This document shows, one piece after another, positions 37,581 through 47,118 of a stretch of 64,000 nt of DNA. The position numbers and the translations under genes are program-made. Origin of the DNA: Nakamurella sp. A5-74 (GTDB lineage Bacteria > Actinomycetota > Actinomycetes > Mycobacteriales > Nakamurellaceae); NCBI RefSeq assembly GCF_040438885.1, contig NZ_CP159218.1:2108001-2172000 (forward strand), read 5' to 3'. The notes beneath the pieces are model-generated. The model did no database searches. It was not told where the DNA came from and saw only the letters and a list, made by a program, of their open reading frames with translations. Numbering within the stretch: position 1 is the stretch's first letter; each line of letters opens with the position of its first letter.

Positions 37581-40316
37581 GTGACCGTAAGCACCGAGCA
37601 GACCAGCGCGCCCACCACCCCTCCAGTCACCGCGGACGGAGAACGGCCCACCCTGCTGCTGATGGACGGCCACTCGCTGGCCTACCGCGCCTTCTACGCG
37701 CTGCCGGTGCAGAACTTCTCCACCACCACCGGCCAGCCGACCAACGCGGTGTACGGCTTCACCTCCATGTTGATCAACCTGCTGCGGGATGAGCGACCGA
37801 CCCATGTGGCCGTCGCGTTCGATCTGTCGCGGAAGACCTGGCGCAGCGAGGAGTTCGCCGCCTACAAGGCGAACCGGTCGGCGTCCCCGGACGATTTCCG
37901 CGGTCAGGTCGACCTGATCCGTGAGGTGCTGGCCGCGATGCGGATCCCGACGCTGCAGGCCGAGAACTACGAGGCGGACGACGTCATCGCCACACTGACG
38001 GTGCGGGCAGTGGAGGAGGGCATGGCGGTACGCATCTGTACCGGCGACCGCGACGCCCTGCAGTTGGTCAACGACCAGGTCACCGTGCTCTACCCCAAGA
38101 AGGGTGTCTCCGAGCTCACCCGGTTCACCCCGGAAGAGGTCCAGGCGAAGTACGACCTCACCCCGGCCCAGTACCCCGACTTCGCGGCGCTGCGCGGCGA
38201 TCCCTCCGACAACCTGCCGGGAATCCCCGGCGTCGGCGAGAAGACCGCCGCCAAGTGGATCCGGGAGTTCGGCTCGCTGGCCGACCTCGTCGACCGGGTC
38301 GATCAGGTGGGCGGCAAGGTCGGGGATGCGTTGCGGGACAACCTGGCCGGCGTGCTGCAGAACCGCAGGCTCACCGAGCTCGTCAAGGACGTCGCGCTCG
38401 AGGCCGATCCTCGCGAGGACCTGGTGGCACAGCCCTACGACCGCGAGGCTGTGCACGCGATCTTCGACAACCTGCAGTTCCGGGTGCTCCGCGAACGACT
38501 GCTGGACATCTTCGAGCAGGCCGACGAGACCTCGGTCGAGGGCGGGTTCGACGTCGAGGGCGGCAAGCTGGCCCCCGGTGAGGTCCGGTCCTGGTTGGAC
38601 ACCCACGGTGCCACCGGGCGGATCGGGATGGTTGTCCGCGGCGCGTTCGGTGCCGGTGCGGGCGACGTCCACCTGCTCGCCTTCGCTGCGCCCGACGGCG
38701 AGGCCTGCATTGTCGACGTCACCGAGATCGATCCGGACGACGACGCGGCGATCGCCGAGTTCCTGGCCGATCCGGAGCGGCCGAAGGTCGGCCACGACCT
38801 CAAGCCGGCGATCAACGCCCTCCTCGCCCGCGGCTGGAGCGTCGACGGGATCGCCTGCGACACGGCCCTCGCGGCCTACCTGGCCCTGCCAGGTCAGCGC
38901 TCGTTCGACCTCGGTGACCTGGTCCAGCGCTACCTGCACCGGACGTTGCAGGCCGGGTCGGGCGACGAATCCGGTCAGCTGATGCTGGACGTCGAGGTGG
39001 AGGACACCTCGCATCTTGCGGTGATGATCGAGGCCCGAGCGGTGCTCGACCTTGCCGAGGTGCTGGCCTCACAGCTGGCCGCCGGGAGTCAGCTGGAGCT
39101 GCTGAACGACATCGAGCTGCCGGTCATGACGATCCTCGGGCAGATGGAGCGCAGCGGCATCGCCGTGGACGCAGAGCTGTTGGCGGAGTTGCACTCCCAG
39201 TTCTCCGCCGAGGTCAACGCCGCGGCACTCCGGGCCTACGAGGTGATCGGCAAGGAGGTCAACCTCGGGTCACCGAAGCAACTGCAGGTGATCCTCTTCG
39301 ACGAGCTCGAGATGCCGAAGACCAAGCGCACCAAGACCGGGTACACCACTGATGCCGATGCGCTGCAGTCCCTGCACGAACGCACCGGGCATCCGTTCCT
39401 GGAGCACCTGCTGCGGCACCGGGACGTGATGAAGCTCCGGACGACGATCGAGGGGCTGCAGAAGTCGGTGTCCGCCGACGGTCGGATCCACACCACCTAC
39501 CTGCAGAACATCGCCGCCACCGGTCGACTGTCGTCCACCGAACCCAACCTGCAGAACATCCCGGTCCGTACGGACGAGGGCCGGCAGATCCGCCGGGTGT
39601 TCGTGCCTGGTCAGGGTTTCGACGTGCTGCTCACCGCCGACTACTCGCAGATCGAGATGCGCATCATGGCGCACCTGTCCCACGACGCCGGGCTGATCGA
39701 GGCGTTCCGCTCGGGCGAGGATCTGCACACGTTCGTCGCCTCCCGCGCGCTCGGTGTGCCGCTCGAGGAGGTCACCGGGGAGATGCGTCGCCGGATCAAG
39801 GCGATGACGTACGGTCTGGCCTACGGCTTGTCGGCGTTCGGTCTGTCCGGGCAGTTGAAGATCCCGGTCGAGGAGGCGAAGGAGCAGATGGATGCCTACT
39901 TCACCCGATTCGGTGGGGTCCGCGACTACCTGCGCAGGTCTGTCGACCAGGCCCGCATCGACGGTTACACCGAGACGCTGTTCGGCCGCCGCCGGTATCT
40001 GCCCGATCTGACCAGCGACATCCGTCAACGCCGTGAGCTGGCCGAGCGGGTGGCGCTCAACTCGCCGATCCAGGGCACGGCCGCCGACATCATCAAGGTG
40101 GCCATGATCCGGGTCCAGCGGCGGCTCGCCGACGAGGGGCTGAAGTCCCGGTTGCTGCTGCAGGTGCACGACGAACTGGTCTGCGAGGTGCCGACAGCGG
40201 AGATCGGCGCGGTGACCGCGGTGCTCCGGGAGGAGATGGCCGGGGCCTACGCCCTGGATGTGGCGATGGACGTCTCGGTCGGCGTGGGTGCCGACTGGGA
40301 CGCCGCCGCCCACTGA
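37581..40316 (+). CDS. polA: DNA polymerase I
   Basis: This 911-aa repair and Okazaki-fragment polymerase has an N-terminal 5' nuclease domain (LLMDGHSLAYRAFYALP near 22-38, DDVIATL near 134). The central proofreading domain (about 330-510) appears inactive: the DxE motif is absent, and GHDLKPAINAL replaces the usual Asn and Asp ligands. Polymerase motif A is DYSQIEMRIMAHLS near 687, motif B RRRIKAMTYGLAYG near 736, and motif C LQVHDELVCEVP near 859. Loss of proofreading residues is known for mycobacterial and Taq enzymes. GTG 37581 is the start. Confidence 0.96.
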   Translation: MTVSTEQTSAPTTPPVTADGERPTLLLMDGHSLAYRAFYALPVQNFSTTTGQPTNAVYGFTSMLINLLRDERPTHVAVAFDLSRKTWRSEEFAAYKANRSASPDDFRGQVDLIREVLAAMRIPTLQAENYEADDVIATLTVRAVEEGMAVRICTGDRDALQLVNDQVTVLYPKKGVSELTRFTPEEVQAKYDLTPAQYPDFAALRGDPSDNLPGIPGVGEKTAAKWIREFGSLADLVDRVDQVGGKVGDALRDNLAGVLQNRRLTELVKDVALEADPREDLVAQPYDREAVHAIFDNLQFRVLRERLLDIFEQADETSVEGGFDVEGGKLAPGEVRSWLDTHGATGRIGMVVRGAFGAGAGDVHLLAFAAPDGEACIVDVTEIDPDDDAAIAEFLADPERPKVGHDLKPAINALLARGWSVDGIACDTALAAYLALPGQRSFDLGDLVQRYLHRTLQAGSGDESGQLMLDVEVEDTSHLAVMIEARAVLDLAEVLASQLAAGSQLELLNDIELPVMTILGQMERSGIAVDAELLAELHSQFSAEVNAAALRAYEVIGKEVNLGSPKQLQVILFDELEMPKTKRTKTGYTTDADALQSLHERTGHPFLEHLLRHRDVMKLRTTIEGLQKSVSADGRIHTTYLQNIAATGRLSSTEPNLQNIPVRTDEGRQIRRVFVPGQGFDVLLTADYSQIEMRIMAHLSHDAGLIEAFRSGEDLHTFVASRALGVPLEEVTGEMRRRIKAMTYGLAYGLSAFGLSGQLKIPVEEAKEQMDAYFTRFGGVRDYLRRSVDQARIDGYTETLFGRRRYLPDLTSDIRQRRELAERVALNSPIQGTAADIIKVAMIRVQRRLADEGLKSRLLLQVHDELVCEVPTAEIGAVTAVLREEMAGAYALDVAMDVSVGVGADWDAAAH

Positions 40317-40328
40317 CGCGAGCGAGCG

Positions 40329-40940
40329 ATGCAGATTCCGAAGGCGATCCAGGAGGGTGTGCGGGACGGCCGGGTCAGTCTGGCTTTCCGGCGATGGGAC
40401 CTGCCGCGGGTCCGGGTCGGCGGCACCCAGCTGACAGCCGTCGGGCTGGTCCGGTTCGACACCGTTGATCGGGTCGACGACCCGGCCGTGCTCACCGAGG
40501 ACGACGCGACGGCCGCCGGGATCAAGGATTTGGCTGAGTTGCTGCGCCGTCTGGAACCACGCGACGGGGCCGCACCTCGCAGCCCGCGGGGGAGCGCCGG
40601 CGGAGCCCACGTCTACCGCATCGGCCTGTCGTTGGCGGGCGAGGATCCGAGAGTCGCCCTGCGGCAGAAGATCCCGCGTGGTGCCGCGCTGGCCGAGCTG
40701 CAGCGGGCGGTTGCGTCCCTGGACGCGGGGAAGCGTACCGGGCCGTGGATGCACCGGATCCTGCTCTGGATCCGGGACAACCCGGGCGTGGTGTCGACCG
40801 AGCTCGCCGCCCTGCTGCAGCGGGAGCTGCTGCCGATGAAGGCCGACATCCGCAAGCTCAAAGCACTCGGCCTGACCGAGAGCCTGACCGTCGGCTACCG
40901 ACTCTCGCCCCGCGGCGAGTCCTACCTCCGCCGCACCTGA
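40329..40940 (+). CDS. Uncharacterised protein, PUA/ASCH-like N-terminus and winged-helix-like C-terminus
   Basis: This 203-aa protein starts 12 nt after polA. The N-terminal half begins MQIPKAIQEGVRDGRVSLAF and continues through WDLPRVRVGGTQLTAVGLVRF, with the spacing of ASCH/PUA-type RNA-binding barrels. The C-terminal 70 residues (TGPWMHRILLWIRDNPGVVS, then ELAALLQRELLPMKADIRKL) look like a winged helix. VGYRLSPRGESYL ends the protein and matches the wing. The domain assignment is by eye and tentative. Position after polA suggests a nucleic-acid role, which is inference. Confidence 0.7.
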   Translation: MQIPKAIQEGVRDGRVSLAFRRWDLPRVRVGGTQLTAVGLVRFDTVDRVDDPAVLTEDDATAAGIKDLAELLRRLEPRDGAAPRSPRGSAGGAHVYRIGLSLAGEDPRVALRQKIPRGAALAELQRAVASLDAGKRTGPWMHRILLWIRDNPGVVSTELAALLQRELLPMKADIRKLKALGLTESLTVGYRLSPRGESYLRRT

Positions 40941-40949
40941 GCCACGGTG

Positions 40950-41575
40950 ATCGAGCGACCCCTCGGTGATCGAGCAGCGACGAACGAGCGTGACGAGATC
41001 CCGTTGTGCCGCAGATGTTCTCACCGAAGGTGATCGAGCAGCGAGGAACGAGCGTGTCGAGATCTCGTTGTGGATCTGTCGGGGTCTCGACGCAGTCGTT
41101 CCTCCCTTGCTCGACCACCTGAGGTCTGACCGGGTCCACCGGCGGAAACCTGGTTGATCGTGCGACCGAGGGACGGGGGAGTCGAGATCCCGTGGTGTCG
41201 CAGATGTTCTGACCGAAGGTGATCGAGCAGCGAGGAACGAGCGTGTCGAGATCTCGTTGTGGATCTGTCGGGGTCTCGACGCGGTCGTTCCTCCCTTGCT
41301 CGACCACCTGAGGTCTGACCGGGTCCACCGGCGGAAACCTGGTTGATCGTGCAACCGAGGGACGAGGGAGTCGAGATCTCGTGGTGTCGCAGATGTTCTG
41401 ACCGAAGGTGATCGAGCAGCGAGGAACGAGCGTGTCGAGATCTCGTTGTGGATCTGTCGGGGTCTCGACGCGGTCGTTCCTCCCTTGCTCGACCACCTGA
41501 GGTCTGACTTGGTCCACCGGCGGAAACCTTGTTGATCGTGCGACCGAGGGACGAGGGAGTCCAGATCTCGTTGTG
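40950..41575. repeat. REP-type tandem array, 189-bp period, about three copies
   Basis: Units start at 41031, 41220 and 41409, with a partial copy before them from 40950. Each begins TGATCGAGCAGCGAGGAACG and contains a second half TCTCGACGCGGTCGTTCCTC. The latter is the imperfect reverse complement of the first, so each unit can form a hairpin of roughly 34-bp arms. The last unit is cut off near 41575, just before the GIY-YIG gene. Similar GAGCGTGTCGAGA palindromes are common in actinobacterial intergenic regions. The 679-bp interval holds no other gene. Confidence 0.92.
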
Positions 41576-41619
41576 GACGACCAAGACGCCGGAGCGACCG
41601 GATCTGGCACTCTCCTGCA

Positions 41620-41925
41620 ATGCCTTGCGTCTACATCCTGCAGTGCTCGGACGGCAGCCTCTATGTGGGCAGCACGACGTCGATGGACCTGCGGCTCGCC
41701 CAGCACAACGACGGGACGGGTGCTGTGTACACGCGCAGCCGCCGACCCGTCACCCTGCTCTGGCGGGAGGACTACGAGAACGTCGCCGACGCGTTCGCGA
41801 TGGAGAAGCGCATACAGAACTGGAGCAGGGCAAAACGGCAGGCACTCATCAATGGTGATTTTGATGAACTCCAACGCCTCTCGCGTTCGACGGCCAAGCG
41901 CCGTCGACTGCGGGACAGCGACTGA
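41620..41925 (+). CDS. GIY-YIG family nuclease, small single-domain (UPF0213-like)
   Basis: This 101-aa protein consists of one GIY-YIG domain: VYILQCSDGSLYVGSTT at residues 4-20, Arg in LRLAQHN near 26-32, and the catalytic Glu in FAMEKRIQNW near 59-68. A basic tail ends with STAKRRRLRDSD. UPF0213 proteins are presumed structure-specific DNA nucleases of unknown role. CACTCT lies 6 nt before the ATG. The gene is flanked on both sides by copies of the same REP-type repeat, which is unusual and could point to movement as a cassette or to a role in processing the repeats. Confidence 0.88.
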   Translation: MPCVYILQCSDGSLYVGSTTSMDLRLAQHNDGTGAVYTRSRRPVTLLWREDYENVADAFAMEKRIQNWSRAKRQALINGDFDELQRLSRSTAKRRRLRDSD

Positions 41926-41929
41926 CGAG

Positions 41930-42112
41930 CTGTCGAGATCCCCTGGTGCCGCGGTTCGTCGGGGATATGTAGGGGTCTCGACGCGGTCGTTCCTGCCTTG
42001 CTCGACCACCTGATTCACGGTGATCGAGCGACCGAGGAACGAGGGAGTCGAGATCCCGTTGTGGATCTGTCGGGGTCTCGACGCGGTCGTTCCTCCCGTG
42101 CTCGACCCCCTG
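41930..42112. repeat. REP-type repeat copies after the GIY-YIG gene
   Basis: Two further partial copies carry TCGAGATCCC, GGGGTCTCGACGCGGTCG and TGATCGAGCGACCGAGGAAC. They belong to the same family as the array at 40950-41575. The copy starting near 42019 most closely resembles the half-site near the tRNA at 21.6 kb. They fill the gap to the ABC ATPase gene. Confidence 0.88.
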
Positions 42113-42148
42113 AGGTCTGACCGGCTCGGCTGACGGCGCTGGAGATTG

Positions 42149-43030
42149 TCAGCGGCGCTGCAGTTCGTGGGCCAGTGCGTCGAGCTCGGCGCCGCCGGCC
42201 ATCTGCCGGGTCAGCTCGTCGATGGTGGTGTCCTGCTTGGCGTACTCGCCGAGGCTGCGGCCGCGGGACAGCAGCAGGAAGCGATCGCCGATCGGGAACG
42301 CGTGGTGCGGATTGTGGGTGATGAACACGACGCCCAGGCCGCGGTCCCTGGCCTGCGCGATGTAGCGCAACACCACTCCGGCCTGCTTCACGCCGAGAGC
42401 GGCGGTCGGCTCGTCGAGGATCAACACCCTCGCCCCGAAGTAGACCGCCCTGGCGATGGCCACCGACTGCCGCTCACCACCGGAGAGCGTGCCGATCGGC
42501 TGATCGACGCTGCGCAGATCGATGCCCATCTTGGCCAGCTCGGACCGGGTGGTGTGCTTCATGAACGCGACGTCGAGCCGCCGGATCGGCGCTACCCCGC
42601 GGCGCGGTTCGGAGCCGAGGAAGAAGTTCCGCCAGATCGGCATCAGCGGGACCACCGCCAGATCCTGGTACACCGTGGCGATGCCGGCGCTCAGCGCCTC
42701 CCGTGGACTGCTCAGTGTGCGGACGTCGCCGTCGATGCGCAACGTGCCCTGGGAGTGCTGGTGGACGCCCGCGAAGATCTTGATCAGCGTCGACTTGCCG
42801 GCTCCGTTGTCGCCGAGCACGCAGGTGACCTCGGCTGCCCTGACGGTGGTCGAGACGTCCTGCAGCGCGAGCACCGTGCCGTAGGTCTTGCCGAGCCCAA
42901 CAGCCTCGAGGATCACCTGATGCGCAGCCGGCAGGGCCGGGGCGTTCGCCGCAGGACCGGTCACGGTCGGATCGAGCTCCGGCGCGCCGACGTCCTCGGT
43001 CAGCTCACGTTCTCCTTCCGGGATGGTCAT
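42149..43030 (-). CDS. Sugar (probably inositol) ABC transporter ATP-binding protein
   Basis: This 293-aa ATPase has a single nucleotide-binding domain, unlike the fused RbsA form. Walker A is [12 protein letters not shown] near 72-83, the signature [16 protein letters not shown] near 181-196 and Walker [13 protein letters not shown] near 202-213. The carbohydrate-type H-loop is [16 protein letters not shown] 40-residue acidic lead precedes the domain. It overlaps the permease gene by 4 nt (ATGA) and ends the iol operon, so it should energise uptake of myo-inositol or an isomer. Confidence 0.92.
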   Translation of the reverse strand: MTIPEGERELTEDVGAPELDPTVTGPAANAPALPAAHQVILEAVGLGKTYGTVLALQDVSTTVRAAEVTCVLGDNGAGKSTLIKIFAGVHQHSQGTLRIDGDVRTLSSPREALSAGIATVYQDLAVVPLMPIWRNFFLGSEPRRGVAPIRRLDVAFMKHTTRSELAKMGIDLRSVDQPIGTLSGGERQSVAIARAVYFGARVLILDEPTAALGVKQAGVVLRYIAQARDRGLGVVFITHNPHHAFPIGDRFLLLSRGRSLGEYAKQDTTIDELTRQMAGGAELDALAHELQRR

Positions 43031-44109
43031 TTTCGAGCCTCCACCCGTCGTCGCAACCAGTTGTTGACCAGCACTGCGCCCAGCAGCATCACGCCGAGAA
43101 AGGCCTTGAGCCAGTCGTTGTCCCACTGCGCGAACACGATGCCCTGGTAGGTCATGCCATAGATCAGCGCACCGAGCGCGGCGCCGATCGCCGACCCGAA
43201 CCCGCCGGTCAGCAGGCAGCCGCCGACCACCGCGCAGATGATGTAGATGAACTCCTGGCCGACACCGGTGGATGCCTGCACGGTGCTGGTCTTGAACAGC
43301 TGCAGCATGCCGACCAGCCAACCCGCCGCCGCGGTCGTCATGAACAACCCGACCTTCGTCCGGAGCACCGGGACACCGACCTGCCGGGCGGAGTTCTCAT
43401 CGCCGCCGACGGCGAAGATCCAGTTGCCCGCCCGGGTGCGCAACAGCACCCAGGTGGCGACCGCTGTCACCACCACCCACCAGATCACCGAGATCTGCAG
43501 GGTGAAGTCGCCGAACGCGGTCGACGAGCCGAAGGGCCACCGCAGGTCGTAGAAGCCTGGGACGTCGGCGAATCCCTGGACGGACACCTGGCCGGTGATC
43601 GCCTTCGTGCCGGCCAGGTTCACCCCCTGCAGGACGAAGAACGTCCCCAGGGTCACGATGAAGCTCGGCAGCTTGGTGCGCACCACCAGCCATCCGTTCA
43701 GGGCGCCGATACCGAGCGCGATCACCAGCGCGACGACCACCGACAGCCAGATGTTGAGCTGCCACTGGGTGGTCAACACACCGACGACAAGTCCGGAGGT
43801 GCCGACCATGGTGCCCGCCGACAGGTCGAACTCGCCGCCGATCATCAACAGTGAGACGGCAACCGCCATGATGCCGAACTGAGCCGACGACTCCAGCCAG
43901 GTCGACGCCCCGGCGGGAGACAGGAACGCATCGGTGCGGATGCTGAAGAACCCGAAGATGATCAAGGCCGCGACCGCCGCACCCACCTCAGGCCGGCGCA
44001 GCATCCGCACTCCGACGGCGTCACGGCCGGTGCGGTCGTCATCGACCGTCCGGCCCGTCGCCGGCGGATCCGACCTGCCGAGAGCGGAATCGGTGCGTGA
44101 GGAAGGCAC
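43027..44109 (-). CDS. Sugar (probably inositol) ABC transporter permease
   Basis: This 360-aa RbsC/XylH-type permease has a polar N-terminus of about 38 residues followed by about ten helices. [19 protein letters not shown] near 88-106 is the family block. [20 protein letters not shown] near 139-158 and [18 protein letters not shown] near 234-251 (the EAA-type ATPase contact) also match. GTG 44109 is 5 nt after the binding-protein stop, in the same operon. Confidence 0.92.
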   Translation of the reverse strand: MPSSRTDSALGRSDPPATGRTVDDDRTGRDAVGVRMLRRPEVGAAVAALIIFGFFSIRTDAFLSPAGASTWLESSAQFGIMAVAVSLLMIGGEFDLSAGTMVGTSGLVVGVLTTQWQLNIWLSVVVALVIALGIGALNGWLVVRTKLPSFIVTLGTFFVLQGVNLAGTKAITGQVSVQGFADVPGFYDLRWPFGSSTAFGDFTLQISVIWWVVVTAVATWVLLRTRAGNWIFAVGGDENSARQVGVPVLRTKVGLFMTTAAAGWLVGMLQLFKTSTVQASTGVGQEFIYIICAVVGGCLLTGGFGSAIGAALGALIYGMTYQGIVFAQWDNDWLKAFLGVMLLGAVLVNNWLRRRVEARK

Positions 44110-44114
44110 GGTTG

Positions 44115-45113
44115 CTACCGGGTTCCGGCTGCAGCGAACTGCTTGACCTGCGCGGCATTGTCCTTGGTCACGAAGCCGGGCCCGGAGTAGACCGGCTGCC
44201 CGCCACCGACGTCGTTGCCGTTGCGGACCTTCAGCGCGAAGAAGACCACCGGCAGATAGCCCTGCAGATAGGGCTGCTGGTCGACAGCGAACAGGATCTG
44301 GCCGCCGATCACCGCGTCCAGCACGTCGGTGGAGACGTCGAAAGTGGCGATCTTGGCGGTGCTCTTGGCCTCGCCGACGGCGGCGACCGCGGCCTTGCCG
44401 ATCACCGGATTGAGCGTCAGCACGGCGTCGATGCTCTTGTCGGCCAGCAGCTTCGACTTGATCGTGTTCTGCGCGTCGGCGGCGTTGCTGACATCGACCT
44501 GGAGGTTCTCGACCGACCCGAAGGTCTTGGCAGCGCCCGCGCAGCGCTGCTCGAGCCCGACGTTGCCGGCCTCGTGGATCACGCAGAGCATCTTCGTCCC
44601 GCCGAGTTCCTTGAACTTGCTGCCGGCACCCTCGCCGGCGAGCTCCTCGCTCTGCCCGACGTGGGTGATGGCGCCGAATGCCTTGGACTGCTCGAGACCG
44701 GAGTTGATGGTGATCACCGGAATGTTCTTGGCCGTGGCCCGCGCGATGGCGTCCTTGACGCCGTCCGGGTTGGCCATCGACACCGCGATCCCTTGCACGC
44801 CCTGGGCGATCGCGTTGTCGATCAGCTGGCTCTGCTTGGCCGGGTCGGGGTCACCGGCGTAGGTGACGGTGACGTTCTCCTGCTTGCCGGCCGCCTCGGC
44901 TCCGGACTTCACCACGTCCCAGAAACTGTCACCGGGAGCGGCGTGGGTGATGACGGCGACGGTGATGGCCGAGGCTGCAGGGGCGGGGTTGCCCGAGCCG
45001 GAACTCCCGGCGGGGGCGGTGGTGCTGGATGCCGCGGGCGCGCCGTTGCTGCAGCCGGCGACGAGGGTGACAGCGACTGCTGCGGCGAGGATGCCGAACC
45101 TACGGAACTTCAT
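44115..45113 (-). CDS. Sugar (probably inositol) ABC transporter substrate-binding lipoprotein
   Basis: This 332-aa protein has a signal peptide ending in the lipobox LVAGC near residues 17-21 and a Ser/Thr/Pro/Ala linker. The ribose/galactose-type periplasmic-binding domain begins near ITVAVITHAAPGDSFWDVVK. AIAQGVQGIAVSMANPDGV near 103-121 is typical of the PBP1 sugar family. GGAGGAACG lies before the ATG. Its place between iolD and the permease gene suggests that it binds myo-inositol or a related polyol. Lgt encoded in this window would lipidate it. Confidence 0.92.
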   Translation of the reverse strand: MKFRRFGILAAAVAVTLVAGCSNGAPAASSTTAPAGSSGSGNPAPAASAITVAVITHAAPGDSFWDVVKSGAEAAGKQENVTVTYAGDPDPAKQSQLIDNAIAQGVQGIAVSMANPDGVKDAIARATAKNIPVITINSGLEQSKAFGAITHVGQSEELAGEGAGSKFKELGGTKMLCVIHEAGNVGLEQRCAGAAKTFGSVENLQVDVSNAADAQNTIKSKLLADKSIDAVLTLNPVIGKAAVAAVGEAKSTAKIATFDVSTDVLDAVIGGQILFAVDQQPYLQGYLPVVFFALKVRNGNDVGGGQPVYSGPGFVTKDNAAQVKQFAAAGTR

Positions 45114-45162
45114 CGTTCCTCCTGGGGTGGTGCACGGGGTGGATGGGTGGGTGACGGTCTGG

Positions 45163-47118
45163 TCAGGACGGCGTGGTGTCAGAGCGGTCGTCGATCGAGG
45201 GAGCGCTGACGAAGGGGGCAACGAACTGCCGCTGTGCACACCGAGCGTGATCGTAGTCACGTCGGGCAGTTGCTGTCTCCGGCAGGGTTGATGTCGCGGC
45301 CACCGGGACGTCCCACCAGGCTTCGCTGGACGGGCTGCCGGTGGCGAGCCCGCACTCGACGTACACCACGGTGGTCCGTTCGGAGGCCAACGCCTGCTGG
45401 AGCGCCGGGCCGAACTCGGCCGCGGTGGAGGCCCGCAGCACGTCGGCTCCGAGGCTGGCTGCATTGGCGGCCAGATCGACCGGCAGGGTCCCGCCCGACA
45501 GCGTTCCGGTGGCCTCGTCCCGGAAGCGGTAGTTCGTGCCGAACCGCGGCGCACCAACGGTTTCCGACAGTGCCCCGATCGAGGCGTAGCCATGGTTCTG
45601 CACCAGGACGATCACCAGTTTGATGCCCTCCTGAACGGCAGTCACGATCTCCGTCGACAGCATCAGGTACGACCCGTCGCCGACCATCACCACCACTTGA
45701 CGGTCGGGTTCGGCCATCTTGACGCCGAGGCCGCCGGCGATCTCGTATCCCATGCACGAGAAGCCGTACTCCACGTGGTAGCCCAGGCTGTCCCGGGTGC
45801 GCCACATCTTGTGCAGATCGCCCGGCATCGAGCCGGCAGCGCACACCACCACGTCGGCCGGACCGGTGAGCTCGTTGACCAGCCCGATCACCTGGGACTG
45901 GCCGAGCGGGGCCGACGGATCCGCGACGGCGTAGGCCGCGGCCACCGTCGCGTCCCAGTCCGCGGCCAGGGCCCGGTCCTCGCCGCTGAGCGCTGCGTCG
46001 ACCGAGAACCCCTGCAGCGCAGCGGACAGGGCGAGCACCGCCTCGCGCGCATCGGCCGTCACCGCGAGTCCGGACAGCTTGTGCGCATCCGGGACGCAGG
46101 TGTTGATGTTGACGAAGGCGACGTCGTCCGCGGCGAACACGGTCTGCGACGCTGTGGTGAAGTCACTCCACCGGGTGCCGACGCCGATCACCAGATCTGC
46201 GGCAGCAGCAACGGAGTTGGCTGCGGTGGTCCCGGTGGCGCCGAGCGCTCCCAACGCCCGCGGATGGTCGTAGGGCAGCGAGCCCTTGCCCGCCTGCGTC
46301 TCCGCGACGGGGATCCCGGTGGCGTCCGCGAACGCTCGCAGAGCATCCTCGGCAGCGGAGTGGTGCACCCCGCCGCCCGCGACGAGCAACGGCCGCCGCG
46401 CCGCGCGGATCGCCTGCGCCGCAGCGACGATCGCCCGGTGTTCGGGCGGTCGGCGGTCGAGGTGCCAGGTGCGCTCGGCGAACAGCTCCACCGGCCAGTC
46501 GTGCGCCTCGGCCTGGACGTCCTGCGGCAGGGCGATGGTCACGGCCCCGGTGTCGGCCGGATCGGTGAGCGCCCGCATCGCGCCGAGCAGGATGGACGGC
46601 AGCTGCTCCGCACGCCAGACCCGGTCGAAGAAGACCGACACCGGGCGCAGACAGTCGTTCACCGAGATGTCGTGCCCACGCTGGGATTCAAGCTGTTGCA
46701 GCACCGTTCCCGAGGCGCGGGTGGCGAAGACATCACCCGGCAGCAGCAGCACCGGCAGCCGGTTGACGGTGGCCAGGGCGGCTCCCGTCACCAGGTTCGT
46801 CGCCCCCGGTCCGACTGACGTGGTGCACGCCATCATCTGGGTGCGCCGGCGGGTGCGGGCGTAGGCGACCGCGGTGTGCACCATCGACTGCTCGTTGCGG
46901 CACTGGCGGTAGGGCAGCACTCCCGGGTGCAGCTGCTCGTCCTGCCAGAGCGCCTGACCGAGACCGGCGATGTTGCCGTGCCCGAAGATCCCGAACACCG
47001 AGGTGATCAGCCGCTGCCGCTCACCGTCACGTTCGGAGTACTGGACGCCGAGGAACTTCACGATGGCCTGCGCGACGGTCAGCCGCTCCGTCGCGGTAGC
47101 GGCCGGGGTGGCGGTCAT
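45163..47118 (-). CDS. iolD: 3D-trihydroxycyclohexane-1,2-dione hydrolase (IolD)
   Basis: This 651-aa thiamine-diphosphate enzyme opens the ring of the inosose-derived dione to 5-deoxyglucuronate. The N-terminal pyrimidine-binding domain includes FGHGNIAGLGQAL near 43-55 and RNEQSMVHTAVAYAR near 72-86, with the catalytic Glu. The C-terminal domain has the ThDP motif GDGSYLMLSTEI near 490 and, about 25 residues later, QNHGYASIG. The length matches IolD. It overlaps iolB by 4 nt. The tail after EAWWDVPVAA, a family hallmark, is long and polar. Confidence 0.93.
   Translation of the reverse strand: MTATPAATATERLTVAQAIVKFLGVQYSERDGERQRLITSVFGIFGHGNIAGLGQALWQDEQLHPGVLPYRQCRNEQSMVHTAVAYARTRRRTQMMACTTSVGPGATNLVTGAALATVNRLPVLLLPGDVFATRASGTVLQQLESQRGHDISVNDCLRPVSVFFDRVWRAEQLPSILLGAMRALTDPADTGAVTIALPQDVQAEAHDWPVELFAERTWHLDRRPPEHRAIVAAAQAIRAARRPLLVAGGGVHHSAAEDALRAFADATGIPVAETQAGKGSLPYDHPRALGALGATGTTAANSVAAAADLVIGVGTRWSDFTTASQTVFAADDVAFVNINTCVPDAHKLSGLAVTADAREAVLALSAALQGFSVDAALSGEDRALAADWDATVAAAYAVADPSAPLGQSQVIGLVNELTGPADVVVCAAGSMPGDLHKMWRTRDSLGYHVEYGFSCMGYEIAGGLGVKMAEPDRQVVVMVGDGSYLMLSTEIVTAVQEGIKLVIVLVQNHGYASIGALSETVGAPRFGTNYRFRDEATGTLSGGTLPVDLAANAASLGADVLRASTAAEFGPALQQALASERTTVVYVECGLATGSPSSEAWWDVPVAATSTLPETATARRDYDHARCAQRQFVAPFVSAPSIDDRSDTTPS

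Noticed and set aside
39270..41354. 694-aa minus-strand frame running from polA into the REP array
   Set aside because: Antisense to polA and then translated repeats; the repeated peptide blocks come from the 189-bp DNA repeat, not from a protein family.
40950..42112. Possible CRISPR array
   Set aside because: The repeat period is 189 bp with no unique spacers of 30-40 bp and no cas genes; units are tandem and self-complementary.
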